Shown here: positions 1 to 8,641 of the stretch, piece by piece
Position numbering within the stretch: the stretch's first letter is position 1
How the letters are laid out: each line of letters starts with the position of its first letter
Origin: Nitrospirota bacterium
GTDB taxonomy: Bacteria; Nitrospirota; Leptospirillia; Leptospirillales; Leptospirillaceae
NCBI GenBank assembly: GCA_027314645.1
Contig: DAHVAL010000013.1
Coordinates: 1-50,678, forward strand
DNA: 50,678 bases
Direction: 5' to 3'
The notes under the pieces: generated by a model
Told to the model about the DNA's origin: nothing
What the model saw: only the letters and a program-made list of their open reading frames with translations
The model's database searches: none
Program-made: the position numbers and the translations under genes

Positions 1-645
1 GAAAAGGATCGACGCATAGGCAAGAACCCCGATCTCCTCTTCCTGCAAAATCCGGTCGATGGCGCGAAGGGTGGAGCCAGTGGCGATGAGATCATCGACG
101 AGGACAAGGCCGTCGGTGGGCAGATCCGGTCTCCCCTTCCTCACCCGCCGGAAGGGAGGTGCGAGGATGGCCGATTTTCTCTCCAAACGGTTGAGTCCTT
201 TTTGGGGGGTGTCCTTTGTCCGGACAAGGCCCGAAAAGGTCACGGGAATTCCCGTGGTGCGGGAGAGCGCCGTTGCAAATATATCGGGGATTGAAAGGCC
301 GCGGCGAATCAGGCGCCCCTTCGAAGGCGGAACGGGGACAAGAATGCGGGACCCGGGAGGGAGGACGGTCGACAGGGGCCTTCTTTCCAAAAGAATGTCC
401 AGGGCCCGTCGATTTCCCCGATTTTTTGCGACCCGAAACAGTGTTCCGGCAGGGCCGGAATCCGTGAAAAGGGACCGGACCGTCCGGCCGGCCACCTGAA
501 TATCCTGGCCGGGTTCCTTCCATACCGGGTGATTTTCGCATTGTTGGCACAAGGCTCCCATTCCGGAGCGATCCCCGCACACAAGGCATATTCGGCTCAA
601 GAGCCCCGTGAGGAGAAAAATGTTTTGGAAGGAAGAAACGTTCAA
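1..645 (-). CDS. comF: ComF family phosphoribosyltransferase-like protein (partial, C-terminus outside window)
   Basis: The reading frame on the minus strand is open from about 645 to the first base of the window, so the 3' end is missing. Near the N-terminus is a zinc-knuckle pattern CLVCG...CQQC. About 150 residues later comes VLVDDLIATGSTLRA, the PRPP-binding loop of type I phosphoribosyltransferases. This order is that of ComF/GntX proteins, which are linked to DNA uptake in competent bacteria; a wider role is unproven. The likely start is a TTG whose bases overlap the TGA of the upstream lapAB-like gene (TTGA), which implies translational coupling. It gives a short hydrophobic lead (NIFLLTGLLSRIC) before the first cysteine pair, as is usual in the family. 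A later TTG at 600 is possible. It is the last visible gene of the rplU operon. Confidence 0.8.
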   Translation of the reverse strand, partial: MNVSSFQNIFLLTGLLSRICLVCGDRSGMGALCQQCENHPVWKEPGQDIQVAGRTVRSLFTDSGPAGTLFRVAKNRGNRRALDILLERRPLSTVLPPGSRILVPVPPSKGRLIRRGLSIPDIFATALSRTTGIPVTFSGLVRTKDTPQKGLNRLERKSAILAPPFRRVRKGRPDLPTDGLVLVDDLIATGSTLRAIDRILQEEEIGVLAYASILF

Positions 646-2051
646 GAAGAGGAGGGGCCGGAAAAATATTCCTGGTAGGCTTCCCGAATCACCGGTTCTT
701 TGGGAAAAGCCAAGGGAAGATGGTCTTTTGCGGCTCCCTCAGGACACAGCAAAAGTCCATCGGTCCGGATCACCGAATTCCATTTTTGGCACGAAGGACA
801 CCGCCCGGACCAGATGTCAAAAAAGGTCCGGCAGCTTTTACACGCATAAGGTTGATCCCCGGGAGGATCCAAGGACAGAATCCGCTTGAACGAATCGAGC
901 GCCTGCTCGACTTGTCTGCGACGTTCATAGATTTCCCCGGTCAGGCGGTAGAATTCTCCCCCCCAAGCGGCATCGCCCTCCATCGTCTCCAGCATGGAGA
1001 GCGCCTCCGCTTCCATACCCAAAAGATTGTGGATTCGTGCTTGATGAAAGCGGAGTCCCGAATTTCCGGGGTGCTTTCCCAGGGCTTTTTCATAAAGGGC
1101 CAAGACCGCGTCAGGGTTTCCCTTCTCAAGGTAAAACTCCTCGAGCCGGACCAGATGGAGGGTCAGACCTGTCTTCTCCCATCCTTCCCAAAGATTCTCG
1201 ATGCCTTCCTTCTCGCGCCCTTCTTCCATCTGTGCTTCCGCAAGACCAATTCGGGCAGGCGTAAAGGTGGGATCGATCTTGAGGGCTCCCCGGAAGGCCC
1301 TCCTCGCCTTTTCGGTCTGTCCCTGGCGGTGGAAGAGCAGGCCCACTTCAAAGCGTATCCCGACGAGGGCCGAAACTTCCCGCTCCCTTCGGTCGCCCTT
1401 CTCGAAGGAGCGGGCAAGAACCGTCTGAACGGAAAGGGCCTCTTCCCAGCGCTCGTTTTTGACAAGAAGCCTCCGAAACGATTCGAGCACTTCCCTGTTC
1501 CGCCCTTCCTTCTTAAAGTATTCCCGAAGGAGCGCCATCGCATCCTCCACCCGGCCCGCGCATTCGTAATCATTTTCCAGCGCCATGATCAGGCGGACGT
1601 CTTCTTCATCGAAAACGCGGGCCCGGCGATGGATTCGAATGGCCGCCGCCAAATCCCCCGACGAACGCTTGAGATCCCCGTAGAGAAGAAGGGCTTCCCG
1701 GTGATCCGGAAAAAGGGTGACGAGCCGCTCGAGGATGGAGACCGCCTGGGGAAGGTGGGACCGATTGATTTCGGTCCAGGCCCGTTTCCATAGCGCCAGG
1801 GCTTTTTCGGAACGTTTTTCTTCCCGAGACTCCCGAAGATTCTTCACCCAATCGACGAGGTCAGAGAGCCCATGGATCAGAAACACCAATCCCGCGCCAA
1901 GGGAAAAGGCCAGCACCAGAAGGGTGATTTGGGGGACCTGGAGAACCTGATGGGGAAGGAGTTGAAAGCTCACCTTCTGGTCGTTCCATTCGGCCAGCTT
2001 GACGAGAATCACTGCCAAAAGGAGCATGACCAGGAGAAGGATGCGAGTCAT
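642..2051 (-). CDS. lapB: LapA-LapB fusion: membrane-anchored TPR protein with C-terminal rubredoxin-type zinc motif
   Basis: The N-terminal ~65 residues hold two hydrophobic segments joined by a short loop with the pattern WNDQKVSFQLLP...ITLLVLAFSLGAG, which resembles LapA (DUF1049). From about residue 70 to 395 there are repeated TPR-like helical pairs. The C-terminus has CKSC...CPSC, the rubredoxin-like metal knuckle of LapB/YciM. In Enterobacteria LapA and LapB are separate neighbouring proteins that control LPS synthesis through FtsH-dependent turnover of LpxC; here they appear fused. The chosen ATG forms an ATGA overlap with the rsfS stop; a GTG four codons upstream (2063) is also in frame. 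Length is 469 aa, against about 390 for LapB alone. An LPS-control role is inferred from domain content. Confidence 0.8.
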   Translation of the reverse strand: MTRILLLVMLLLAVILVKLAEWNDQKVSFQLLPHQVLQVPQITLLVLAFSLGAGLVFLIHGLSDLVDWVKNLRESREEKRSEKALALWKRAWTEINRSHLPQAVSILERLVTLFPDHREALLLYGDLKRSSGDLAAAIRIHRRARVFDEEDVRLIMALENDYECAGRVEDAMALLREYFKKEGRNREVLESFRRLLVKNERWEEALSVQTVLARSFEKGDRREREVSALVGIRFEVGLLFHRQGQTEKARRAFRGALKIDPTFTPARIGLAEAQMEEGREKEGIENLWEGWEKTGLTLHLVRLEEFYLEKGNPDAVLALYEKALGKHPGNSGLRFHQARIHNLLGMEAEALSMLETMEGDAAWGGEFYRLTGEIYERRRQVEQALDSFKRILSLDPPGDQPYACKSCRTFFDIWSGRCPSCQKWNSVIRTDGLLLCPEGAAKDHLPLAFPKEPVIREAYQEYFSGPSSS

Positions 2052-2524
2052 GGAGCGCGCCACTCCGTTACAGGGAATTCTCCCGTTCGTCTTGCAGCGG
2101 GATAGAGGGACAACCTCTCCTCCGGCAAAACCCGCCTCTCCCGTCCCGTTTCATCAAAAACGTAGATTGGGGCATCGGCATAGAGGTCCTCCAGCCGATA
2201 GATCCCCCTGATCCCGGGAAGAAACAGGTCGACGACGATATCCCCGACATCGAGAAGAGTCCATCGTTCCCCCCGTTCCGGAGAGAGTCCGAACCCGGGA
2301 CGGGACAATGCCATATCCAGTCCGTCCAGCGCGGCCTGCATATGACGTTCGTTTTCCGCATCTCCGAGGATCAAGCAGTCGGCATATCCACACCTGCCGG
2401 CGACGTCCACAACCCACACATCATGGATCTTTTTATCCACAAGGACCCGGGCAAGCTGCCGAGCCTTTTCAAAGACACTGGCTTCATCAATATTTCTGAC
2501 TGTCTGGTCGTTCGTTGGCCTCAC
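2048..2524 (-). CDS. rsfS: Ribosomal silencing factor RsfS (Iojap family)
   Basis: RsfS binds ribosomal protein L14 and blocks 30S-50S joining when nutrients are scarce. The protein shows the family core: a helix followed by KKIHDVWVVDVAG, then the CGYADCLILGDA segment and a WTLLDVGDIVVDLF strand (family WxxxDxxxxVvHiF). At 158 aa it is longer than the usual 105-120, with a C-terminal tail of about 40 residues (RERRVLPEERLSLYPAARR). The GTG start was chosen because AAGGAG lies 5-6 bases before it; the open frame continues to a TTG at 2539. It sits between nadD and lapAB; nadD-rsfS adjacency is common in bacteria. Confidence 0.9.
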   Translation of the reverse strand: MRPTNDQTVRNIDEASVFEKARQLARVLVDKKIHDVWVVDVAGRCGYADCLILGDAENERHMQAALDGLDMALSRPGFGLSPERGERWTLLDVGDIVVDLFLPGIRGIYRLEDLYADAPIYVFDETGRERRVLPEERLSLYPAARRTGEFPVTEWRAP

Positions 2525-2627
2525 ACACACTCCTTGCAAGAGTCAGGACGAAAGGCGAAGAAATTCCATTGGAATCAAGATTTGGCGGGACGGTTGCACC
2601 CGACGGGCAACGGCCGGTAAGGAAGGA

Positions 2628-3383
2628 TCAAGGGAACCGGTCGTCGCTCTTTGGACGCGCCAGATAAATCCCCTTTTCCACAATATAGGATTTCACCGCG
2701 TCAGGCAAGAGTTCCAACCAATGGTCCCTCTCTTTCCCGGCCAGACCGTTCCTGAGTTCGGTCGAGGAGACGGAAAGGGCCTCGATCCGAAGGTAGCGGA
2801 GGGTCGTCCCGAAATGAGGGAGGGACCAGACCACCTCTCGCACGTGGCCCTCCAGGACCCCATCGATCCCTCTGCGCGTCATTTTGGGATCGAAGGGGCC
2901 GGAGGCCCTCAACACCGTCATGAACCCTTCCCGGACGCCGGGCGCGGTCGACCCCGGTCGTGTCACGACGACCACATGCGCCCCTCTCAAGATCACCTCC
3001 GGCTCGCCCCATTCCCAAAAATCCACGAAGGCGTCGTCGCCCATGATGAAGAAAGGAAGAGGCGTGATCGCGAGCGTGGAAATGGTTCGCGCCGTGTAGG
3101 AGGGACCGGCCATGCGGCACTCCACATCCGAGCTCCGCCACCCTGGAGTGGCCCCAATCGCGAGGTCGAGCATCTTTTGCCGTTCTTCGCAGGACACTTC
3201 AGGGAGGTCCTTGTGGGGAGGATGGCCTGTCGGAATGAAAAGAATTCCCTCCACATCCAACTTCGCCTGCACCTCTTTGGCCAACACGAGATGCCCGCGA
3301 TGGACCGGATTGAAGGCTCCTCCCAGAAGGGCCAGTCTGGGACGCAAGAGGCAATCAGCCCCTTCGGAGATGTCCATGGCCAT
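2628..3383 (-). CDS. nadD: Nicotinate-nucleotide adenylyltransferase NadD
   Basis: NadD adenylates nicotinate mononucleotide in NAD synthesis. Motifs seen are LLGGAFNPVHRGHL near the N-terminus (nucleotidyltransferase GxFxPxHxGH), IPTGHPPHK (substrate loop) and SVSSTELR near the C-terminus (the ISSTxxR motif). At 251 aa it is slightly longer than typical NadD (about 210), partly through an insert around residues 155-180. It overlaps the end of proA by 29 bases if the ATG at 3383 is used. A TTG at 3347, just before LRPRLALLGGAF, lies after the proA stop and has GAAGGGG upstream, so the true start may be there. Confidence 0.93.
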   Translation of the reverse strand: MAMDISEGADCLLRPRLALLGGAFNPVHRGHLVLAKEVQAKLDVEGILFIPTGHPPHKDLPEVSCEERQKMLDLAIGATPGWRSSDVECRMAGPSYTARTISTLAITPLPFFIMGDDAFVDFWEWGEPEVILRGAHVVVVTRPGSTAPGVREGFMTVLRASGPFDPKMTRRGIDGVLEGHVREVVWSLPHFGTTLRYLRIEALSVSSTELRNGLAGKERDHWLELLPDAVKSYIVEKGIYLARPKSDDRFP

Positions 3384-4614
3384 GAACCATGTATTTCGTG
3401 GTGGTCAGCTCGGTCAGCCCCATCGTTCCACGCGCATGGATCCGGGTCGTGCTGATTCCCACTTCAGCGCCCAGGCCGAACACCCCACCATCGTGAAGCC
3501 GCGTGGAGGCATTGACCATGACGCAGGACGCATCCACCTCCCGAAGAAAGCGGTCCGCCTCGAAGATGTCGGTTGTCACGATCGATTCGGTGTGACCGGA
3601 TCCGTAGAGGGTGATATGTTCAAGCGCTTCCTCCAAGCTCCGGACGATGCGAAGGTTCATCGAAAGCGCCAGGAATTCGGTCGAATAGGTCTCATGGGTC
3701 GCGGGGGCAAGGGTCGGGTCGATCTGCCGGGTCCGTGGACAGGCGAACACGACGACCTCCTTCTCCTTCAAGATATTGAGGAATGGATGGACGAAGGTAT
3801 CCGCCAATTGTTCATGAACAAGCAGGGTCTCCATCGCGTTGCAGGTCGATGGACGGTTGACCTTGGCATTTAACGCGATATCCCGCGCCATGGTAAAGGG
3901 CGCCGACTCGGCAATGAACACATGGCAGATTCCCTGGTCGTGGCGCAACACCGGAACGCGCGCATGGGACACGACGGCCTCCATGAGGGACGCCCCTCCC
4001 CTGGGAATCACCACATCAAGCAGGGTGTTGGAAACCAGGTCCTGCACCACCTTTCGGTCCGTCCACGGGAGAAAGGCCACGCCGTCCGGGTCGATATTGG
4101 CTTCGGCCAGTCCTTCCCAGATCGCCCTGGAAAGAATCGAATTGCTTCGTACCGACTCGGATCCTCCTTTGAGAATCACCCCATTGCCGGATTTGAGGCA
4201 GAGGGACGCGACTTCCACGGTGACATTGGGGCGGGACTCGTAGACGACCCCCACCAGTCCGATCGGGACCCGAACCTTTTCAATCACCAGGCCGTCGGGA
4301 TTTTCCCAACGGGACACGGCCGTGCCGACCGGATCGGGAAGGGCGGACACCTCTCTCACACCGGAGACCATCCCGTCGAAGCGGGACTCGGTCAGAAGAA
4401 GCCGGTCGCACATCGCCGGCGAGACCCCTTTCGACAATGCCTCTTCATAATCCTCCCGATTCGCCTTCAGGATCTCGGGGCGAAAGGACTCAAGCTGGCG
4501 AGCGATTTTGTCCAGGGCCTCGTTCTTTTTCCCCGAGGTCAGGATCGCGTAGGAACGGGAAGCGGACTTCGTCTTCTTTAGAAGGGGATCAAGTTCCGAG
4601 CCGGTATATGTCAT
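3355..4614 (-). CDS. proA: Gamma-glutamyl phosphate reductase ProA
   Basis: This is the second enzyme of proline synthesis, reducing gamma-glutamyl phosphate to glutamate semialdehyde with NADPH. The protein is 419 aa, a standard length. It has the glycine-rich LKGGSES loop, the catalytic cysteine in RPSTCNAMETLLVH and a C-terminal VMVNASTRLHDGG...GLGAEVGIST, all typical of the family. The start at 4614 is supported by AGGAGGA seven bases upstream; the open frame extends further but without a ribosome site. It follows proB after 19 bases and overlaps nadD, so proB and proA are cotranscribed inside the ribosomal-protein operon. Confidence 0.96.
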   Translation of the reverse strand: MTYTGSELDPLLKKTKSASRSYAILTSGKKNEALDKIARQLESFRPEILKANREDYEEALSKGVSPAMCDRLLLTESRFDGMVSGVREVSALPDPVGTAVSRWENPDGLVIEKVRVPIGLVGVVYESRPNVTVEVASLCLKSGNGVILKGGSESVRSNSILSRAIWEGLAEANIDPDGVAFLPWTDRKVVQDLVSNTLLDVVIPRGGASLMEAVVSHARVPVLRHDQGICHVFIAESAPFTMARDIALNAKVNRPSTCNAMETLLVHEQLADTFVHPFLNILKEKEVVVFACPRTRQIDPTLAPATHETYSTEFLALSMNLRIVRSLEEALEHITLYGSGHTESIVTTDIFEADRFLREVDASCVMVNASTRLHDGGVFGLGAEVGISTTRIHARGTMGLTELTTTKYMVHGHGHLRRG

Positions 4615-4633
4615 CAGTCTTCCTCCTGAGTCC

Positions 4634-5746
4634 TCATTTGGGAAAATGGCCGGACACGACCAGGTCATTGCGATGAACGAGAACGCCCTTGATCCCGGGT
4701 GTCCAATCCGCCGACCCGATTCGGGAGATCCCCTTCGCAATTTCACGTCCCTCGGGATCCCGAAGGGAGACCGGATCCCGTGGAGCGAACTGTCCCTCGA
4801 CTCCGACCACCCCCGCACCCAACAAGCTTGTCTTTCCGGTGGAAAGGGCCATCGACGCTCCCCGATCCAGGCGGAATCCTCCCCTAGGACGGGAAAAATG
4901 GCTGATCCAGATCTTTCTGTTCGAGAAAAGGGCCGAGGGTGTTCCGAAGAGGGTCCCTGTTGTTCCCTCGAAAAATTTAAGGATCCCGGAGGGGAGATCC
5001 CCCTTCAAGACTCCGACGGGAAGCCCCCATCCGTTGGCCCACAACGCGGTTCCGACCTTCGATGCCATCCCTCCGGTCCCTAATCCGCTCCGGGACATTC
5101 CGGCCATCCGTTCGATCCGCGCGTCGATTTCATGGACGCAGGAAATTTTCTGGGCTTTAGGATCGGTCCGCGGATCGGAGGTAAAAAGATGCGACACATC
5201 GGAAAGGAAGAGGAGGCATTCGGCCCGCACAAGACCCGCCACGTAGGCGGACAATCGGTCATTGTCTCCAAACCGGATCTCGAAGGTGGCCACGGCATCG
5301 TTTTCATTCACCACCGGGACGATCCCCAGGGAAAGGAGGGTTTCGATGGTCCGCTCCAGGTTTGTGAAACGCTCCCGGTCCTCAATGTCTGCGGGAGTCA
5401 GCAGAATCTGGGCGGAATGAATCCCATAACGGCCCAACGCACGTTCCCAATGCCGCATGAGGGGACTCTGTCCACACGAGGCGGCCGCCTGTTTGAGCGC
5501 CAGCGAAAGCGGCTTTCTTCCAAGCCGGATTTTTTCACGGCCGGCGGCGATCGCCCCGGAAGAAACGAGGACGAGTCGAATCCCTTCCTTCCGGAGAAGG
5601 GACACCTGACGGGCGATTCTCCCAAAAGATCGGGGGGAAAGGGCTCCGGAGTCGTCAGTGAGAATCTGGCTCCCGATCTTGAGAACCAGCACACGAAGGC
5701 GTTTTCGGATCCGAAGCCGTTCTTCCCGGCACTCAGAGTCGATCAA
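4634..5746 (-). CDS. proB: Glutamate 5-kinase ProB (amino-acid kinase plus PUA domain)
   Basis: ProB phosphorylates glutamate, the committed and usually proline-inhibited step of proline synthesis. The kinase domain shows VLVLKIGSQILTDD, VLVSSGAIAAGREKI, PVVNENDAVATFEIRFGDND and GLGTGGMASKV (the GTGGMxTK loop). The C-terminal ~85 residues, with GFRLDRGASMAL...SLLGAGVVGVEG, form the PUA domain found in most bacterial ProB. The start is uncertain because the frame is open far into obgE. The TTG at 5746 gives 370 aa, matching the family (about 367-375), and overlaps the obgE end by 14 bases; an ATG at 5791 would add 15 residues. Confidence 0.93.
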   Translation of the reverse strand: MIDSECREERLRIRKRLRVLVLKIGSQILTDDSGALSPRSFGRIARQVSLLRKEGIRLVLVSSGAIAAGREKIRLGRKPLSLALKQAAASCGQSPLMRHWERALGRYGIHSAQILLTPADIEDRERFTNLERTIETLLSLGIVPVVNENDAVATFEIRFGDNDRLSAYVAGLVRAECLLFLSDVSHLFTSDPRTDPKAQKISCVHEIDARIERMAGMSRSGLGTGGMASKVGTALWANGWGLPVGVLKGDLPSGILKFFEGTTGTLFGTPSALFSNRKIWISHFSRPRGGFRLDRGASMALSTGKTSLLGAGVVGVEGQFAPRDPVSLRDPEGREIAKGISRIGSADWTPGIKGVLVHRNDLVVSGHFPK

Positions 5747-6791
5747 GTGTCGGGTCCCTGACTTGGGAGGAAACCGTATGGGGCTCTCCATCGAGAAGGC
5801 GGTCGAGGGCTGTGAGAAGTTCCGGGATGCCTTCGCCGCTCTGAGAGGATAGGACGTAGGGAGTCCGGCCGATTTTCCTGCAGAATGCGTTAAATTCCTC
5901 GATCCGTTTGGGGTCCGCCGCATCGGCCTTGGTCGCGGCCACCTCTTCCGGCTTGTCGAGGAGCGCGGGATCGTAAAGTTCCAATTCTTTTCGAATCACC
6001 CGATAGGCCTCCTCGGGATCTTCGGGCCCTTCGTAACTGACATCGATAAAATGAAGAAGAATTTCCGTTCGCTCCACATGACGAAGGAAGCGGTCTCCCA
6101 ATCCCCGACCCTCATGGGCTCCTTCAATCAGACCCGGCAGGTCGGCGATCACATATTCCCGATGGTTGGGGGGCGATCCCCGGGAGACGACGCCGAGATG
6201 AGGGTATAAGGTGGTGAACGGGTAAGAGCCGATCCGGGGGTGAGCCCGGGTGACACGGGAGAGAAACGTGGATTTCCCCGCATTGGGAAACCCGAGAAGG
6301 CCCACTTTTGCCATCACCTTGAGTTCCAACCGCAGAAAAACATCCTGCCCCGGCTTGCCCGGTTCAAAAAAATCCGGAGATTGCCGGGTCGCGGTGGCAA
6401 AATGAACGTTTCCCCGGCCTCCACGCCCACCCTGTGCGGCGATGTAAACCTGGCCTTCTGACACGAGGTCGACGAGGATTTCGCCTGATTCGGCATTGAG
6501 AACCTGGGTTCCCAACGGAAGGAAAAGGGAAAGGTCTTCCCCGTTTTTTCCATGCTGTTTTTTGCCGCGGCCGTTTTCTCCGTCCGTGGCGGCGATGTGG
6601 GGACGATGCTTGAAATCGAGAAGGGTCGATTTTGAGGAGGTTCCCACAAGGAGGATGGACCCTCCCTTGCCACCGTCCCCTCCGTCAGGACCGCCCTTTG
6701 GAACGAACTTTTCGCGCCGGAATGAGGCCGAGCCGTCTCCTCCCTTTCCCGAGGAAACCCAGAGCGTAACCTCGTCGACAAACTGAGACAT
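5733..6791 (-). CDS. obgE: GTPase Obg/CgtA
   Basis: An essential ribosome-associated GTPase involved in 50S assembly and stress control. The N-terminal glycine-rich Obg fold (GKGGDGSASFRREKFVPKGG, then GGRGGRGN) spans about residues 1-158. The G domain follows with Walker A GFPNAGKST (G1), the DLPGLIEGAHEGRGLG G3 region and a SSQSG G5-like element. The G4 element reads ATKAD rather than the usual NKxD, a mild deviation. Length is 352 aa and there is no long C-terminal extension. It lies after rplU-rpmA, the classic order, and its last codons overlap the likely proB start. Confidence 0.96.
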   Translation of the reverse strand: MSQFVDEVTLWVSSGKGGDGSASFRREKFVPKGGPDGGDGGKGGSILLVGTSSKSTLLDFKHRPHIAATDGENGRGKKQHGKNGEDLSLFLPLGTQVLNAESGEILVDLVSEGQVYIAAQGGRGGRGNVHFATATRQSPDFFEPGKPGQDVFLRLELKVMAKVGLLGFPNAGKSTFLSRVTRAHPRIGSYPFTTLYPHLGVVSRGSPPNHREYVIADLPGLIEGAHEGRGLGDRFLRHVERTEILLHFIDVSYEGPEDPEEAYRVIRKELELYDPALLDKPEEVAATKADAADPKRIEEFNAFCRKIGRTPYVLSSQSGEGIPELLTALDRLLDGEPHTVSSQVRDPTLDRL

Positions 6792-6827
6792 GCTTCCTCC
6801 GGCTTCGGGTTTATCTCCCGCGGATGA

Positions 6828-7112
6828 TCAGCCCTTTGCCGGCTCAGCCGACCCTATGGCCTCCGGAACAATGCTGATCTTTTTGGCATCCCGGCCATAC
6901 GAGGAAAAGCGCACGGTTCCGGTCTGCATGGCAAAAAGGGTATGATCCCTGCCCATTCCAACGTTGTCCCCGGGATAGAATTTGGTTCCTCTCTGCCGGA
7001 CAAGAATGTTTCCCGCCAGGACAAACTGGCCGTCGTGACGCTTGACGCCAAGGCGCTTCGACTCGGAATCACGTCCATTTCGGGTCGATCCGACCCCTTT
7101 CTTATGAGCCAT
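6828..7112 (-). CDS. rpmA: 50S ribosomal protein L27
   Basis: The 94-aa protein begins [20 protein letters not shown] and continues [10 protein letters not shown] and [10 protein letters not shown], the L27 signature. There is no extra N-terminal peptide of the Firmicutes type that must be cleaved, so the MAHKKG tail that reaches the peptidyl-transferase centre is made directly. It lies 14 bases after rplU and 36 bases before obgE. Confidence 0.98.
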   Translation of the reverse strand: MAHKKGVGSTRNGRDSESKRLGVKRHDGQFVLAGNILVRQRGTKFYPGDNVGMGRDHTLFAMQTGTVRFSSYGRDAKKISIVPEAIGSAEPAKG

Positions 7113-7126
7113 GAGATAGTCCTCTT

Positions 7127-7450
7127 CTACGCAGTCTTGATGATCGACTCGATCTTCACTCGGGACACGAGCTGACGGTGCCCTTTCTTGCGGCGATAGT
7201 TCTTCCGGCGTTTTTTCTTGAACACGATCACCTTCGGGTCTTTCTCCTGGCGAAGAATCCGGCCGTGCACCTCGACGGCAAGAGGCTTCTCCTCCGTCGC
7301 ATAGGTGTAGACCCCATCCTCGGCCACCATCAACACCTCACCGAAGATGACCGCCCCATCCTCCTCAAGACGTTCAACGACGAGAATCTGTCCAGGGGTG
7401 ACGCGATACATCTTTCCCCCTGTCCGAATCACGGCAAAGTTCCCTGCCAT
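7127..7450 (-). CDS. rplU: 50S ribosomal protein L21
   Basis: The 107-aa protein has the L21 pattern: [13 protein letters not shown] at the N-terminus, [10 protein letters not shown] in the middle and the basic C-terminal [17 protein letters not shown]. The ATG at 7450 is preceded by GAGGGGG. The frame stays open upstream for another 600 bases, but that stretch has no L21 homology, low-complexity codon use and a promoter inside it, so I do not treat it as coding. It is the first gene of the nine-gene minus-strand operon. Confidence 0.98.
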   Translation of the reverse strand: MAGNFAVIRTGGKMYRVTPGQILVVERLEEDGAVIFGEVLMVAEDGVYTYATEEKPLAVEVHGRILRQEKDPKVIVFKKKRRKNYRRKKGHRQLVSRVKIESIIKTA

Positions 7451-7525
7451 GAAGTCCCCCTCTTTTCTGATAAAACCGATATTCTGATTCGACGGCATAC
7501 ACGAACCGCAGCGCCGATAGTCTAT

Positions 7526-7542
7526 GGAGCTAAACCGGCTCC
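7526..7542 (-). promoter_or_regulatory. Hairpin in the rplU leader
   Basis: On the transcribed (minus) strand GGAGC and GCTCC are separated by seven bases, within the ~110-base leader between the promoter and rplU. L21 operons in several phyla carry autoregulatory leaders, but I cannot match this one to a known leader family from the sequence alone. Confidence 0.3.
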
Positions 7543-7562
7543 GCCCAAAATCGCAAAGTTGA

Positions 7563-7592
7563 ACTATAGCACAAGAAGAGAATCGGTTGCAA
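7563..7592 (-). promoter_or_regulatory. Sigma70-like promoter of the rplU operon
   Basis: Read on the minus strand, TTGCAA (-35) is followed after 18 bases by TATAGT (-10). It lies about 110 bases upstream of the rplU start, in the only AT-richer patch of this stretch. Confidence 0.6.
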
Positions 7593-7974
7593 AGATTGCG
7601 CGCTGTCCGACCCCCCTTGAAAGAGGGCCTCGTTTTTAAAAATCCTCGCCCCCTGGGACACTTTGGCCTCATTTTCTCAGGGCCGTTCAGAGTTCCCCAG
7701 AGGATGAAAGGACGGAACTGGCCACTGTTGAGGAACACTGAGCATGGCGATGTCTGTCTTGGCGGGGGAAAAGCGTCGTGATTTTCCAGGGAGGGGGAAC
7801 GTTCTGGACACGTGCATGGAGGGTCCCGGTGAAAGAGGTTTTTCCCATTCCGAGGGACTCTCGATGTGAACAGATATCCGGCCTCAAGGCGGAAGAGCGG
7901 TCTTCCCGGCTTCGATGATGGTCCGCCTGGCGTTCTCCTGATCACACACCGCCTCTTGGGACCGGCAGTATGGA
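7593..7974. other. Intergenic stretch without a recognisable gene
   Basis: This region lies between the rplU promoter and the promoter of the Fur-family gene. Open frames exist on both strands but carry no recognisable motif, ribosome site or consistent codon use. I see no tRNA or RNA gene in it. Confidence 0.5.
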
Positions 7975-8003
7975 TTGAAACAGTTTTCAAACTGTGAGAA
8001 TAT
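7975..8003 (+). promoter_or_regulatory. Promoter with palindromic spacer upstream of the Fur-family gene
   Basis: TTGAAA (-35, 7975-7980) and GAATAT (-10, 7998-8003) are separated by exactly 17 bases. Positions 7980-7995 form a perfect inverted repeat, ACAGTTT-TC-AAACTGT, filling almost the whole spacer. A repressor dimer bound there would block RNA polymerase. It does not match the Fur or PerR box consensus. Confidence 0.55.
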
Positions 8004-8131
8004 TTCAGAACGAGCGGATAAAAATGGATCGATCCCGAAAGAGGGGGTTCCCACTTGGACCGTCCGGTGGCCACTGACGGTGCTGCCATCCCTATGGTCG
8101 GCCTTTCGGAGATCTGTTTGGAGAAGGAACG

Positions 8132-8641
8132 ATGCCTGATTCTACCGCCCCCACGGCCAAAAGAACTCGTTCAGGATCCTCCCGGAATATTCCCGCCGCC
8201 AGCGGGGAGGATCTTTCCGAACATCTCCGCTCCCACGGAATCCATCCGACCCAGCAGCGGCTCAGGGTTCTCAAAGTGCTGGTCGAATCAAAGGCCCACC
8301 TGAGCGCCGAAGAGATCCACAGTCTCGTCCGGGCTCAGACGCCCCGGATCGGCTTAGCGACGATCTATCGAACCCTCCATGCCCTCAAGGAAAAAGGACT
8401 GGTCGAAGAGCATCGGTTTAACGACGAGTTCAGCCGGTATGAAGCCATGCCCTCCTCCCATCATGACCATCTCATCTGCCTGGAATGCGGCAAAGTGGTC
8501 GAATTTGATCAGCCCCTGATCGAAAAGCTTCAGGTCGCCGCCGCCAAGGAAAACCATTTCTCGATCGTCTCCCATCGTCTCGAAATTTACGGAATTTGCG
8601 GGACCTGCGCCAAAAAACATCCCGTCAATCCTGAGCGTTAG
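8132..8641 (+). CDS. fur: Fur-family metal-responsive transcriptional regulator
   Basis: The 169-aa protein has an unconserved N-terminal tail of about 30 residues. A winged-helix domain follows (HPTQQRLRVLKVLV, then SAEEIHSLV, then IGLATIYRTLHALKEKGLV). The C-terminal dimerisation and metal domain has SSHHDHLICLECGKVVEF and a second pair in CGTC. The HHDH and CxxC...CxxC residues are the metal-binding set of Fur/Zur/PerR proteins. The subclass cannot be settled by eye, although a good Fur box at 35517-35535 shows that Fur-type regulation is plausible here. The ATG is preceded by GGAGAAGGA. Its last four bases overlap the stop of the convergent permease gene. Confidence 0.9.
   Translation: MPDSTAPTAKRTRSGSSRNIPAASGEDLSEHLRSHGIHPTQQRLRVLKVLVESKAHLSAEEIHSLVRAQTPRIGLATIYRTLHALKEKGLVEEHRFNDEFSRYEAMPSSHHDHLICLECGKVVEFDQPLIEKLQVAAAKENHFSIVSHRLEIYGICGTCAKKHPVNPER

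Noticed and set aside
720-1793. 357-codon plus-strand open frame opposite the lapAB-like gene
   Set aside because: It is a GC-driven shadow frame; the minus-strand protein has clear TPR and zinc motifs.
7451-8089. Long in-frame upstream extension of rplU (would make a 320-residue protein)
   Set aside because: The extension has no L21 similarity, contains the likely rplU promoter, and the ATG at 7450 has a good ribosome site and the conserved N-terminus.
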